Below are positions 24,989-34,095 of a stretch of DNA of 64,000 nucleotides, piece after piece. The notes under the pieces are model-generated. The model was not told the origin of the DNA and did no database searches. It saw only the letters and a list, made by a program, of their open reading frames with translations. Made by a program: the position numbers and the translations under genes. Positions within the stretch are counted from its first letter, which is position 1. Every line of letters begins with the position of its first letter. The stretch is from Verrucosispora sioxanthis (lineage in GTDB: Bacteria; Actinomycetota; Actinomycetes; Mycobacteriales; Micromonosporaceae): the NCBI RefSeq assembly GCF_010560025.1, contig NZ_SAIY01000004.1, positions 372,001-436,000 on the forward strand, given 5' to 3'.

Positions 24989-25030
24989 GCCGGCGGGCGG
25001 CTGCCCGCCGCGATCGGACGACGGACGCAA

Positions 25031-25062
25031 CGGTGCCCGGGTCGGAATCGACCCGGGCACCG
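25031..25062. terminator. Bidirectional hairpin between bL37 and rsrA
   Basis: CGGTGCCCGGGTCG (25031-25044) pairs perfectly with 25049-25062 around GAAT. It lies between two convergent genes and could stop both. Confidence 0.8.
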
Positions 25063-25069
25063 GCGTGTG

Positions 25070-25357
25070 TCAGTCGGCCAGTTCGCGCGACTCGCTGGTC
25101 TCGAAGACGACGAGTTCGCTGATCCGTACCCGCAGCCGTTCGCGCAGCTCGTCCGGCGCGGACTCGTTGCCGCAGCAGCGGGCCACCAGCGCCTTGACCT
25201 CCTGCTCGATGCCGTACTCGCGCAGGCAGTGGCCGCACTCGTCGAGATGGTGCCGGATCAACGTCCGCCGCTCCTGCGCGCATTCCAGGTCGAGGTAGAG
25301 GTAGACCTCCGCGAGCACCTCACGGCAGTCCGTCTCGTGCGGGTCTCCACAGCTCAC
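25070..25357 (-). CDS. rsrA: Zinc-containing anti-sigma factor RsrA
   Basis: 95 aa from GTG 25357, one base after the sigR stop, with GGGAGG upstream. The ZAS motif HLDECGHCL (H-x3-C-x2-C) and an additional upstream Cys (LDLECAQE) form the redox-sensitive zinc site. A further CC pair sits in ARCCGNE. In the family, disulfide stress oxidises the cysteines, ejects zinc and releases SigR. Operon order sigR-rsrA supports the assignment. Confidence 0.94.
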   Translation of the reverse strand: MSCGDPHETDCREVLAEVYLYLDLECAQERRTLIRHHLDECGHCLREYGIEQEVKALVARCCGNESAPDELRERLRVRISELVVFETSESRELAD

Positions 25358-25358
25358 G

Positions 25359-25982
25359 TCACACCTCCCGGCCGGTGGCGGCGGTCGAGCTCCGGGCCGG
25401 TTGGGCCGCGGAGAAGCCCCGCTCCGCGGCGTACCCCTCAAGCAGCTTGCGCAGATTACGACGTCCACGGTGCAACCGCGACATCACCGTGCCGATCGGC
25501 GTGCCCATGATGTCGGCGACCTCCTTGTAGGAGAAGCCCTCGACATCGGTCAGGTAGACCGCCAGCCGGAACTCCTCCGGCAACTGCTGGAGGGCCTCCT
25601 TGACGTCGCTGTCCGGCAGCCGGTCGAGCGCCTCGGTCTCGGCGGACCGCAGCCCGCTGGAGGTGTGCGACTCAGCCTCGGCCAACTGCCAGTCGGTGAT
25701 CTCGTCGGTGGGCGCCTGCACCGGTTGGCGCTGCCGCTTGCGGTACGAGTTGATGTAGGTGTTGGTCAGGATCCGGTAGAGCCAGGCCTTCAGGTTCGTG
25801 CCCTGCTCGAACTGGTGGAAGGCGGCGTACGCCTTAAGGTAGGTCTCCTGGACCAGGTCCTCGGCATCCGCCGGGTTACGCGTCATCCGCAGGCCGGCCG
25901 CGTACAACTGATCGACGAATGGCATCGCGTCCCGTTCGAACCGGGCCCTGCGCTCGTCCGTCTTCTCCGTGGTCAACCGCAC
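25359..25982 (-). CDS. sigR: Thiol-oxidative-stress ECF sigma factor SigR/SigH
   Basis: Directs RNA polymerase to thiol-stress genes. From GTG 25982 it is 207 aa: region 2 ([35 protein letters not shown] span) and region 4 ([42 protein letters not shown] span) are intact. The same frame stays open upstream to a GTG at 26174, adding 64 residues; a middle GTG lies at 26024. In Streptomyces an N-terminally extended, unstable isoform (SigR') made from an autoregulated upstream promoter is known, so the extension may be real. The short start has a cramped GAGGGG ribosome site. It is coupled to rsrA. Confidence 0.92.
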   Translation of the reverse strand: MRLTTEKTDERRARFERDAMPFVDQLYAAGLRMTRNPADAEDLVQETYLKAYAAFHQFEQGTNLKAWLYRILTNTYINSYRKRQRQPVQAPTDEITDWQLAEAESHTSSGLRSAETEALDRLPDSDVKEALQQLPEEFRLAVYLTDVEGFSYKEVADIMGTPIGTVMSRLHRGRRNLRKLLEGYAAERGFSAAQPARSSTAATGREV

Positions 25983-26422
25983 ATCCCCTCGGGTTGGATG
26001 CTTCCCCGCCGAGGATACGCGCACCGACCTTCCGGAAGATTCGGTTCCGACGGGTGTGCCCGTCGCCACCTCGACCGGTGGTACCGCCGCCGGCCAGTTC
26101 GGGCCGGCAAGCAGCTTTCTGAGCTGCCGTGCCTCCCGCTCGTCCTGTCCCCGGTTCCGGATCTCGGTCGGCACCGGTCACCCCCTCGCACAGTGGTTGT
26201 CCGAGGTGTTCAACGCGTGCCATGGGCCGACACATTCCGGCTCGGACCCGGGCGTTCCTGGTCCCTGCCCCGGCGGTGCGACCGAAGCTGGGACCAGGAA
26301 GGGCCTGGGAGCCCGGTGTCGCCGCCCGGACCGGGCACTGGGACACCACCGGGTGCAACGAAGCGGCGCGGCCGGCGGACACGGCACCGGTGACGTGGTG
26401 GCCCGAAGGCAGCCCAGTGGCG
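25983..26422 (-). promoter_or_regulatory. sigR upstream region, partly open in frame with sigR
   Basis: Bases 25983-26174 remain open in the sigR frame and may encode the extension of a long SigR isoform. Bases 26175-26422 show no supported gene. CTTCCGGAAG near 26033 is a short palindrome. I could not fit a clean GGAAT-N18-GTT SigR promoter by eye. Confidence 0.4.
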
Positions 26423-27034
26423 TCAGGCACCGGCCCAACCGTGCTCACGCAGCCAGTCCACCGTCAGGGCGGCCGTACCGACGGGGTCGCCCCGCAGGTC
26501 GTGCCGCTCTCCCGACCGGACCACCACCCGCACCCCCGGGCCCGGCTCCGGCACACCGAACGGATCCCGATCCCCGTTCACCACCAGGGTCGGCACACCG
26601 GTCACCAGCTCACCGGCCCGGCTCCGGTCCGGTCGACCGGGCGGGTGCAACGGGAAGGCGAGTGCCACCACCCCGGCGGCGCCCACCGTGCGCGCCGTCC
26701 GACAGGCCACCCGCGCACCGCTGGAACGGCCACCCACCACCAGCGGTACGCCCGGCTGCCGCTGCCGCAGCGCCGTCAGCACGACGGACCACGCCTCGTC
26801 GAGGTGCCCGGCCGGTGCCGGTGCGCGACGGCCGGCGACCCGGTAGGGCTGGGTCACCCGCGCCACCACCAACCCGGCGGCCACCGCCGCGTCGCGCAGG
26901 GCGATCAGATCCGGGGCGTCGACGCCGCCTCCGGCCCCGTGCCCGAGCACCAGCAGGGCTCGGGGCGGACCGGACGGTTCGTCGGTGTCGACCCGAGCGG
27001 GTCCGCGCGGAGTGTCGAGGACGTCATGCGGCAC
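26423..27034 (-). CDS. Alpha/beta-hydrolase family protein (dienelactone hydrolase/TEX30-like)
   Basis: 203 aa from GTG 27034. The features are LLVLGHGAGGGVDAPDL (about 28-44, oxyanion region), the nucleophile elbow VGGRSSGARVA (Ser about 105), the acid loop VVNGDRDPFGVP (about 155) and His in GERHDLRG (about 178). The GRSSG elbow is characteristic of the KANL3/TEX30-type hydrolases. The substrate is unknown. It is likely independent of sigR. Confidence 0.85.
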   Translation of the reverse strand: MPHDVLDTPRGPARVDTDEPSGPPRALLVLGHGAGGGVDAPDLIALRDAAVAAGLVVARVTQPYRVAGRRAPAPAGHLDEAWSVVLTALRQRQPGVPLVVGGRSSGARVACRTARTVGAAGVVALAFPLHPPGRPDRSRAGELVTGVPTLVVNGDRDPFGVPEPGPGVRVVVRSGERHDLRGDPVGTAALTVDWLREHGWAGA

Positions 27035-27075
27035 CGCCCCATTGAACCCGTTTCGACCGGGACCACGCCCGTCGG

Positions 27076-27468
27076 TCAGCTCAACGGCACCAGGGTGAGC
27101 AGCCGGTCGCGCACCGGCGGGCCGGGCTCACCGGCGGCATCGGGATCGGGTTGCACCTCGCTGCGCCAGGCGACGAGCATCGCCCGCCGCTCCCGTGGGG
27201 TGGTGCCACCCCAGACCCCGTGACAGTCGCCGACCTCGAGCGCCCACGCCAGACAGGAGCCCTGCACGTCGCAGCTGCGGCACAGGGCCACCGCCGCGTC
27301 GGCCGGCTCGTTCGGCGCCGGAAAGAACGTCTCCGGGTCGACACTCTGACAGGTGCCCCTGGTACGCCAGGCTTCGTCCTGTCGCCGCTCACGCAACGCC
27401 CGCAACAGTCGCGGATCACGTCGCGCGGCGGCCACCTCGTGCGGACGGGGCATACGCGCCCGTGTCAT
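27076..27468 (-). CDS. WhiB-family regulator (second copy)
   Basis: 130 aa from ATG 27468 with GGAGG eight bases upstream. A 33-residue basic N-terminal region precedes the WhiB core: TCQSVDPETFFPAPN, CRSCDVQGSCLAW (four cluster Cys) and GVWGGTTPRERR. The C-terminal tail is acidic/proline-rich, not an AT hook. It is neither WhiB1 nor WhiB7 in type; the long N-terminus is unusual. The frame is open far upstream but without similarity. Target genes are unknown. Confidence 0.9.
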   Translation of the reverse strand: MTRARMPRPHEVAAARRDPRLLRALRERRQDEAWRTRGTCQSVDPETFFPAPNEPADAAVALCRSCDVQGSCLAWALEVGDCHGVWGGTTPRERRAMLVAWRSEVQPDPDAAGEPGPPVRDRLLTLVPLS

Positions 27469-27665
27469 CCACCCACCTCCCCCGTGGGACCAGCAACATC
27501 GATGGAGATCGTTCACCCGACGTGAACGACACCCACCACCGGCGCTGTGTTGTATCGCATTTGCGCACACGGGGACAAGACTTCGCCGGGAAGTTGGCAG
27601 AAGGTTCGAGTCACCTTTCACCCACAATCGCAGCAAATCACTCGCGACAATGTGCCGGGGCGCGA

Positions 27666-28376
27666 TCAGAAGAGCGTCGGTTCCGCCGGCTCACCCGGAC
27701 GGGTCAGCGGCACCCGGGCGGTCAGTCCGGGACCGTCGTTGCGTACATCGCCCACGGCCCGCCCCACCGGCCGCACCTCCAACCGGGTCAGCCAGTCCAG
27801 TGGCGGCGGTGCGAGCAGCTCGGCCCGGTCCGCGCCGTCGTCCAGCCAGGTCGCCCAGCGCTCGGGCGGCAGCAGCAACGGCATCCGGTCGTGCACCTCG
27901 GCCAGTTCGCCGAGGGCCGTGGTGGTCAGCACGCTGAACGTCAGCAGCGTCGCGTCCGGGCGGTCCCAGACCGACCAGATGCCGGCGAAGGCGAGCACCG
28001 AGCCGTCGCGTGGGGTCATGTAGTACGGCTGCTTCGCACCGTCGGCCAGCCGCACCCACTCGTACCAGCCGTCGGCGGGTACCAGACACCGGCGGCGGGC
28101 GAAGGACGGCGCGTACGCCCGGCTGGTGGCGACGGTCTCGGCACGCGCGTTGATCATGCGGGCCGCGCCGGCGGGCGACCGGGACCACTGTGGTACCAGA
28201 CCCCAGCGGCCCCGCGAGAGCGCCCGGTGCCCCGCGGCACCGATGCGGACCAGCGGCACCGGATCGGTCGGCGCGACGTTGTGATCGGCGACCAGCCCGC
28301 CCGCGGTCTCGTCGACCGCCTCGAACAGGCCGCTCAGGTCACCGGCGCCGCGGGTCGTGGCGTACCTACCGCACAT
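27666..28376 (-). CDS. SRAP-domain protein (YedK/HMCES-like abasic-site crosslinker)
   Basis: 236 aa. The start is placed at ATG 28376 so that the catalytic Cys becomes residue 2 (MCGRYA), as the family requires; a GTG/ATG three codons earlier would bury it. Other SRAP residues: NVAPTDPVPLVR (Asn about 35), INARAETV, WYEW and HDRMPLLL (His). In the family the N-terminal Cys forms a stable crosslink with abasic sites in single-stranded DNA. The neighbouring aroA position matches Rv3226c/Rv3227. Confidence 0.92.
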   Translation of the reverse strand: MCGRYATTRGAGDLSGLFEAVDETAGGLVADHNVAPTDPVPLVRIGAAGHRALSRGRWGLVPQWSRSPAGAARMINARAETVATSRAYAPSFARRRCLVPADGWYEWVRLADGAKQPYYMTPRDGSVLAFAGIWSVWDRPDATLLTFSVLTTTALGELAEVHDRMPLLLPPERWATWLDDGADRAELLAPPPLDWLTRLEVRPVGRAVGDVRNDGPGLTARVPLTRPGEPAEPTLF

Positions 28377-28477
28377 GCCGCTCACGCTAGCGCGCGGTCC
28401 GCCGGGCGGCTGTCCCGCTCACCGGGAGTGGCGGTGACCCTAGCGCCACCGGGACCCCGGCACGGCAGAATGTAACC

Positions 28478-29782
28478 GTGGGGAATGTGACCGCGACCCG
28501 GCCGCTACAGCCGTGGACCGCACCGACCGCCAGTGACCCGGTGTCGGCGTCGCTGCGCCTGCCCGGTTCCAAGTCGATGACCAACCGCGCCCTGGTGCTC
28601 AGCGCGCTGGCCACCGGACCCTCGACCCTGTCCCGGCCGCTGCGGGCCCGGGACACCGAACTGATGGCCGCCGCGCTGCGGGCGATGGGAGCGCACGTCT
28701 CGATCGCCGACGACGAGCGCTGGCTGGTCCGGCCGCACCGGCTGTTCGGCCCGGCCCACGTCGACGTGGGGCTGGCCGGCACGATCATGCGCTTCGTGCC
28801 GCCGGTGGCGGGGCTGGCCGACGGGCAGGTCACCCTCGACGGTGACCCGCACGCCCGCACCCGCCCGCTCGGCCCGCTGATCGAGGCCCTGCGCTCGCTC
28901 GGCGTACGCGTCGACACTCCCCCCTCGGGGAGCCTGCCGCTCGTGGTGCTGGGCGCCGGCCGGGTGACCGGCGGCGAGGTCGTGATCGACGCCTCCGCCT
29001 CCAGCCAACTGGTCTCCGGGCTGCTGCTCGCCGCTCCCCGCTTCGACCGTGGGCTGGTGGTCCGGCACGTCGGCCCGCCGGTGCCCTCCGCACCGCACCT
29101 GCGGATGACCGTGCAGATGCTGCGCGCCGCCGGCGCCGCGGTCGACGACAGCACCCCCGACGTCTGGGCGGTCGAGCCCGGGCCGTTGACCGGGCGTAGC
29201 TGGGAGATCGAGCCGGACCTGTCCGGCGCGGTGCCGTTCTTCGCCGCCGCCATGGTCACCGGCGGCGAGGTGACCCTGCGCGGCTGGCCGGCGCGGGGCA
29301 GCGCCCAGCCGGTCGAGCGGCTGCGCGCACTGCTGCAGCAGATGGGGGCGACGGTCGCCCTGACCACCGAGGGGCTCGCGGTACGCGGCACCGGCCCGGT
29401 GAAGGGGTTGCGCGCCAACCTGTCCGACGTCAGCGAACTGACCCCGGCGCTCACCGCGCTGGCCATGCTCGCCGACTCGCCGTCGGTCTTCACCGGCGTC
29501 AGCCACATCCGTGGCCACGAGACGGACCGGTTGGCCGCCCTGGCGCGGGAGTTCACCGGGCTCGGCGCGGACATCACCGAGTCGGCGGACGGGCTGGAGA
29601 TCCGACCCCGACCGCTGCACGGCGGCGTGTTCCGCACCTACCATGATCACCGGATGGCGCACGCGGCGGCGGTGACCGGGCTGGTCGTGCCGGGCGTCGA
29701 GCTGGACGACGTGTCGTGTACCTCCAAGACCATGCCCGAGTTCCCGGCACTATGGTCGGCACTGGTGACCGGTAAGAGCTGA
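28478..29782 (+). CDS. aroA: 3-phosphoshikimate 1-carboxyvinyltransferase (EPSP synthase)
   Basis: Adds enolpyruvate from PEP to shikimate-3-phosphate in aromatic amino acid synthesis. 434 aa from GTG 28478. The signatures are LPGSKSMTNRALVLSALA (about 27-44), GTIMRF (about 105) and the second-domain RVKETDRL-equivalent, which here reads IRGHETDRLAAL. Its stop lies in the same frame as the following rsgA ORF, 18 bases before the inferred CTG start, so the genes are cotranscribed. Confidence 0.95.
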   Translation: MGNVTATRPLQPWTAPTASDPVSASLRLPGSKSMTNRALVLSALATGPSTLSRPLRARDTELMAAALRAMGAHVSIADDERWLVRPHRLFGPAHVDVGLAGTIMRFVPPVAGLADGQVTLDGDPHARTRPLGPLIEALRSLGVRVDTPPSGSLPLVVLGAGRVTGGEVVIDASASSQLVSGLLLAAPRFDRGLVVRHVGPPVPSAPHLRMTVQMLRAAGAAVDDSTPDVWAVEPGPLTGRSWEIEPDLSGAVPFFAAAMVTGGEVTLRGWPARGSAQPVERLRALLQQMGATVALTTEGLAVRGTGPVKGLRANLSDVSELTPALTALAMLADSPSVFTGVSHIRGHETDRLAALAREFTGLGADITESADGLEIRPRPLHGGVFRTYHDHRMAHAAAVTGLVVPGVELDDVSCTSKTMPEFPALWSALVTGKS

Positions 29783-29800
29783 GCGGAAGAAGGGTCGGCC

Positions 29801-30874
29801 CTGGCGACCAGGCGGCGCGAGTACGACGAGGACGACGTCCGGGTCCGGCCCGGCAGGTCCTCCCGCCCGCGTACCCGGACCCGGCCCCGGCACGCCGACG
29901 CCAAGGACGGTTTCGTCATCGCGGTGGACCGCGGGCGCTACACCTGCGTACTGCCCGGCGCCGGGCCGGACGACCCCACCGTCACCGCGATGCGCGCCCG
30001 CGAGCTGGGCCGCAAGTCGGTGGTGGTCGGTGACCGGGTCGGGCTGGTCGGTGACACCTCCGGTTCGTCCGGGGCGCTGGCCCGCATCGTCCGGATCGAA
30101 CCACGGCGGTCCGTGCTCCGGCGCACCGCCGAGGACGACGCCAGCACCGCCGAGGGCCGGTTGGAGCGGGTGGTGGTCGCCAACGCCGACCAGCTAGTGA
30201 TCGTCAGCGCGCTCGCCGATCCACCGCCGCGCACCGGATTCATCGACCGTTGCCTGGTCGCCGCGTACGACGCGGGCATCGAACCGCTGCTCTGCCTGAC
30301 CAAGGCCGATCTCGCCGGGCCGGAGACGGTGCTCGACTACTACACCGAGCTGGAACTGCCGTATCTGCTCATCCGTCCGGACTCCTCGTTGGACGCGCTG
30401 CGCAGCCTGTTGACCGGCCGGGTCTCGGTGCTCGTCGGTCACTCCGGGGTGGGCAAGTCGACGCTCGTCAACCGCCTGGTGCCGGAGGCCGAACGGGCGG
30501 TCGGCACGGTGAGCGCGATCGGCCGGGGGCGGCACACGTCGACAAGCGCGGTGGCGTTGCGGCTACCCGCGCCACCCGACGCGGACCCGGATCCCGGCTG
30601 GATCGTGGACACTCCGGGCGTACGCAGTTTCGGGCTGGCCCACGTCTCGGCCGAGAGTCTGCTGCACGGCTTTTCGGACCTGGTCGAGGCCACCGCCGAC
30701 TGCCCGGCGAACTGCCCGCACACCGCCGACGAGGCCGACTGCGCACTCGACGCCTGGGTGGCGACCGGGCGGGCCGACCCGCGCCGGCTGGCCTCGTACC
30801 GCCGGTTGCTGGCCTCCCGCGCCGGGGAGACCGACCAACGGACCGAGCCCGACCCACGCGGACGCCCGGAGTGA
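29801..30874 (+). CDS. rsgA: Circularly permuted GTPase RsgA, CTG start
   Basis: Late-stage small-subunit ribosome assembly GTPase. The OB-fold is followed by permuted G motifs: G4 TKAD (about 168), G1 GHSGVGKST (about 217), G3 DTPGVRSFG (about 270) and the zinc knuckle CPANCPHTADEADCAL (about 300). There is no in-frame ATG, GTG or TTG between the aroA stop and GTG 29924. Starting at 29924 would remove the conserved basic N-terminus (ATRRREYDEDDVRVRPG). CTG 29801 restores it and has AAGAAGGG six bases upstream. I therefore use CTG; 29924 is the fallback. Confidence 0.88.
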   Translation: MATRRREYDEDDVRVRPGRSSRPRTRTRPRHADAKDGFVIAVDRGRYTCVLPGAGPDDPTVTAMRARELGRKSVVVGDRVGLVGDTSGSSGALARIVRIEPRRSVLRRTAEDDASTAEGRLERVVVANADQLVIVSALADPPPRTGFIDRCLVAAYDAGIEPLLCLTKADLAGPETVLDYYTELELPYLLIRPDSSLDALRSLLTGRVSVLVGHSGVGKSTLVNRLVPEAERAVGTVSAIGRGRHTSTSAVALRLPAPPDADPDPGWIVDTPGVRSFGLAHVSAESLLHGFSDLVEATADCPANCPHTADEADCALDAWVATGRADPRRLASYRRLLASRAGETDQRTEPDPRGRPE

Positions 30875-30978
30875 CCCGGCGGGGCGCGGGTCCGCCGGCG
30901 CGGCGCGGTCGCGCCGCCGACGTGCCGTAGCCCGGCCCCCGGCGTCGACGCGGTACCGGCGTCGCTACCGTGTCCGGC

Positions 30979-31791
30979 ATGACCGGTTACGCCGCTGACC
31001 TGACCCTCGCCCACCGGCTCGCCGACGCCGCCGACGCCCTGTCGACGGCCCGGTTCCGGGCCCTGGACCTGCGGGTCGAGTCGAAGCCCGACCTGACTCC
31101 GGTCTCCGACGCGGACACCGCCGTGGAGCGCGAGATCCGCGCCCTGCTCGCCGAGCACCGGCCCGACGACGGGCTGCTCGGCGAGGAGTACGGCGCGACG
31201 CCGACCGCCGGAGCGCGCCAGTGGGTGGTGGACCCCATCGACGGCACCAAGAACTTCGTCCGGGGTGTGCCGATCTGGGCCACGCTCATCGCCCTGCTGG
31301 AGGACGGCCGTCCGGTCGCCGGGCTGGTCTCCGCGCCGGCCCTGGGGCGCCGCTGGTGGGCAGCACGAGGCACCGGGGCGTACGCGGGACCGAACGCCTC
31401 CCGGGGCGTGCCCATCCGGGTCTCCGGGGTGACCCGGCTGGCCGACGCCAGCCTCTGCTACTCGTCGCTGGAGGGCTGGGAGAAGGCCGGCCGGCTCGAC
31501 GCCGTGCTGCAACTGATGCGGGACACCTGGCGCAGCCGGGCCTACGGCGACTTCTACGGTTACATGCTGTTGGCCGAGGGCGCGCTGGACGTGATGATCG
31601 AGCCCGAGCTGTCCCTGTGGGACGTGGCCGCACTGGTACCCATCGTGACCGAAGCGGGCGGCACGATCACCGATCTGGCCGGCCACCCGGCCCCGGCAGG
31701 CGGCGACAACAGCACCCTGGCCAGCAACGGCGCACTGCATCCCGACATCCTCCAGCGCCTCGGTAGCCCGCCGCGCATTGACGCCCGGTAA
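30979..31791 (+). CDS. hisN: Inositol-monophosphatase-family histidinol-phosphatase
   Basis: 270 aa from ATG 30979 (a GTG three codons earlier is possible). The metal-site motifs are TPVSDADTAVE, GEEYG, DPIDGTKNFVRG and the C-terminal ELSLWDVAALVPIVTEAGG. The residue pattern is that of the HisN/ImpC-type phosphatases, which finish histidinol synthesis in actinobacteria. A general inositol phosphatase is the alternative. It is probably part of the aroA-rsgA-hisN run. Confidence 0.88.
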   Translation: MTGYAADLTLAHRLADAADALSTARFRALDLRVESKPDLTPVSDADTAVEREIRALLAEHRPDDGLLGEEYGATPTAGARQWVVDPIDGTKNFVRGVPIWATLIALLEDGRPVAGLVSAPALGRRWWAARGTGAYAGPNASRGVPIRVSGVTRLADASLCYSSLEGWEKAGRLDAVLQLMRDTWRSRAYGDFYGYMLLAEGALDVMIEPELSLWDVAALVPIVTEAGGTITDLAGHPAPAGGDNSTLASNGALHPDILQRLGSPPRIDAR

Positions 31792-31807
31792 CCTCTATCC
31801 TCGCCAG

Positions 31808-32803
31808 GTGGCTACCTCCGGTTGGTGTTTCCTGGCGGCGATGATCGTCGCGTACGGCGTCGCCAACCTGTTGCAGTCGGTCGCCGCCGCCCGCACCACG
31901 GTGCACCGCACCTTCGATCCCGGGTTGCTGCTGCGCCTGGCCGGGCACCGCACCTACCTGGTCGGGCTGGCCTGTCAGGTGGCCGGTTTCGTCCTGGCCT
32001 TCCTGTCCCGGCGGGATCTGCCACTGTTCCTGGTGCAGGCGAGCGTGGCTGCCGGGCTCGGCGTCACCGCCCTGCTCGGCGTGATCCTGCTGAAGTGGCG
32101 GCTGCCGGTGGCCGAGGTCGCGTTGCTGGTGCTGCTCTTCGCCGGCATCACCGCGCTGGTGCTCGCCGCCCGCCCGGCACCGTCGAAGGGGCTCGGCACC
32201 GGGGGCACGGTCGCCCTGCTGGTGGCCCTGGCGGTGATCGCGGTGCTGGGGTTCTTCGCGGTCCGGTTGCACGGCGCGCCGGGGTCGGTGGCGCTCGGGT
32301 CGCTGGCCGGGCTGGCCTTCTCCGCCGCCGCGGTGGCGGCCCGCCCACTGGCCTCCGCGCCGGGTTGGGACGCCTTTCTCAGCGACCCGCTGCTCTACCT
32401 GCTCGTCGGCCACTCGGTGGTCGGCCAGTTGCTGCTCGGGCTGGCGATGCAGCGCGGTTCCACCACGGCGGCGGTGGCCGCCATGGACGCTGCCGGCGCG
32501 GTACCCGCCGCGATCGTCGGGCTGCTGCTGCTCAACGACAAGATCTGGCCGGGCCGGGAGTGGCTGGCCGGGATCGGTTTCCTGGTCACCCTCGCCGCTG
32601 TCGTCGGGCTCACCCGGTACGCGGAGCCGCAGCACCACCACGCCGTCGCCCGGGAGACCACCCGGGCGGTGGTGGGCCCCCGGCCGCCGCTCGTGCCGCA
32701 TTCCGCCGTCGCGGGTTGCGAGGTCGCCGCGGCCGGTGGCGCGGGTGATCCGCTGACTCAGGCCGCCTCGACCGGCTTGCGCCGGCCCACCACCCGCTCG
32801 TAG
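31808..32803 (+). CDS. DMT-like integral membrane protein
   Basis: 331 aa from GTG 31808, with about nine to ten hydrophobic helices in two similar halves (SGWCFLAAMIVAYGVANLLQ, then PLFLVQASVAAGLGVTALLG; later LLYLLVGHSVVGQLLLGLAM and AAMDAAGAVPAAIVGLLLLND). This EamA/DMT-like pattern suggests a small-molecule exporter. The last 60 residues are polar. Its 3' end overlaps the convergent glycosyltransferase gene by 46 bases. Confidence 0.8.
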   Translation: MATSGWCFLAAMIVAYGVANLLQSVAAARTTVHRTFDPGLLLRLAGHRTYLVGLACQVAGFVLAFLSRRDLPLFLVQASVAAGLGVTALLGVILLKWRLPVAEVALLVLLFAGITALVLAARPAPSKGLGTGGTVALLVALAVIAVLGFFAVRLHGAPGSVALGSLAGLAFSAAAVAARPLASAPGWDAFLSDPLLYLLVGHSVVGQLLLGLAMQRGSTTAAVAAMDAAGAVPAAIVGLLLLNDKIWPGREWLAGIGFLVTLAAVVGLTRYAEPQHHHAVARETTRAVVGPRPPLVPHSAVAGCEVAAAGGAGDPLTQAASTGLRRPTTRS

Positions 32804-33960
32804 AGGCGTTCCAGGGCACTGGCCGTGCGTTCCCAGGTGTAGCTGCACCGCACCCGGTCGACCGCGGCGTGCCCGTACGCGAAGCGGCTGGCGTTGTCGG
32901 CGAGCAGCCGACGCAGCGTCATCCCGAGGGTGCGTACGTCGCCCGGCGGCACCAGCTTGCCGGTCACCTCGTCGACCACGGCGTCGGCGATGCCGCCCAT
33001 GGCGTAGCCCACCACCGGGACGCCGCAGGCCATCGCCTCCAGCGACACCCGCCCCGCCGAGGAGTAGTGCGGGGTGCAGGCCACCACGTCGGCCGAGCGG
33101 TACCAGGTGGCCATCTGCTCGTGCGGCACCGCGCCCACCAGGTGCACCTGGTCGCCGACCCCGGCCCGGTCGGCCAGCTCACGCAGCCGGCGGGCCTCGG
33201 CGTGGTTGGCCAACTGGTCCGTCGGCGGCCCGCCGGCGATGACCAACTCCGCGTCGCCGACCAGTCGCATCGCCCGGATCAGGTCCTCCTGGCCGTGACC
33301 TCGCCCCAGCCCGCCCACCGAGAGGATCCGGGGGCGCTGCTCGCGGGGGGCGGCCTCACCGTCGGGATGGAAGCGTTCCGTGTCCACCCCGGTCGGGACC
33401 ATCGCGACCGAGGCACGTTGCAGGCCCATCCGGGTCAACTCGTCGACCTCGTCGTTGCACTGGGCGACCGCGATGTCCACCGCCCGGGTCAGCGCCCGTT
33501 CCAGCGGTATCCGGGTGCCCGGCCCGTCGTACTGGGCACCGAGGTGGCGCAGCTGTTCCATGCCGATCGAGTGGAACGTCTGCACCATCGGAATGTCGGT
33601 CTCCCGCACGGCGTGCGCGGCGGCCAGGCCCCCGATCCAGTAGTGACCGTGCACCACCTCGGGTGTCCAGTCGCCGGCCCACCGGTCGGCCAGCCACTCG
33701 CCGTACGCGGACACGTAGGGCACCAGTTCGGCCGTGGGGATCGGCGCGACCGGGCCCACCGGTGCGCGTTCCACCCGGTAGCCGTCCAGGATGTCGGTTT
33801 CGCTGGCCTCTGGGTCGTCCCGGCGGATGTACACCCGCACGTCGTGACCTCGCCCGGCCAGTTCGGCCGCGACCCGTGCGATGTGCTGGTAGGTGCCGAC
33901 GACGGTTCCGTCGCCGAACGGCGGCGCAGCGGCGTGGGCACAGACAAGGCCGACGCGCAT
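32758..33960 (-). CDS. GT4-family glycosyltransferase
   Basis: 400 aa from ATG 33960 with GGAGG six bases upstream. N-terminal Rossmann half: MRVGLVCAHAAAPPFGDG and VHGHYWIGGLAA. C-terminal donor half: ILSVGGLGRGHGQEDLIRAM, then the E-x7-E region AGRVSLEAMACGVPVVGYAMGGIADAV. The family is retaining and uses a nucleotide-sugar donor; MshA, sucrose synthase-like and phosphatidylinositol mannosyltransferases are relatives. The acceptor is unknown. The gene converges on and overlaps the DMT-like gene. Confidence 0.9.
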   Translation of the reverse strand: MRVGLVCAHAAAPPFGDGTVVGTYQHIARVAAELAGRGHDVRVYIRRDDPEASETDILDGYRVERAPVGPVAPIPTAELVPYVSAYGEWLADRWAGDWTPEVVHGHYWIGGLAAAHAVRETDIPMVQTFHSIGMEQLRHLGAQYDGPGTRIPLERALTRAVDIAVAQCNDEVDELTRMGLQRASVAMVPTGVDTERFHPDGEAAPREQRPRILSVGGLGRGHGQEDLIRAMRLVGDAELVIAGGPPTDQLANHAEARRLRELADRAGVGDQVHLVGAVPHEQMATWYRSADVVACTPHYSSAGRVSLEAMACGVPVVGYAMGGIADAVVDEVTGKLVPPGDVRTLGMTLRRLLADNASRFAYGHAAVDRVRCSYTWERTASALERLYERVVGRRKPVEAA

Positions 33961-34095
33961 GGGTCACCTCCATGCGGATGGGGCGGTGCTCTCCGGTCAG
34001 AGCGTCCCATTAACCGGCCTCCGAAGAGCCGAAACCTCGCAGATCGGGAACACACTCGGCGGCATGACCCGCACCCGACGGGGTACCGATGAGGA

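Noticed and set aside
31778..31808. ATG-type start at 31778 for the DMT-like protein
   Set aside because: It overlaps the hisN end, and the family helix begins right after GTG 31808.
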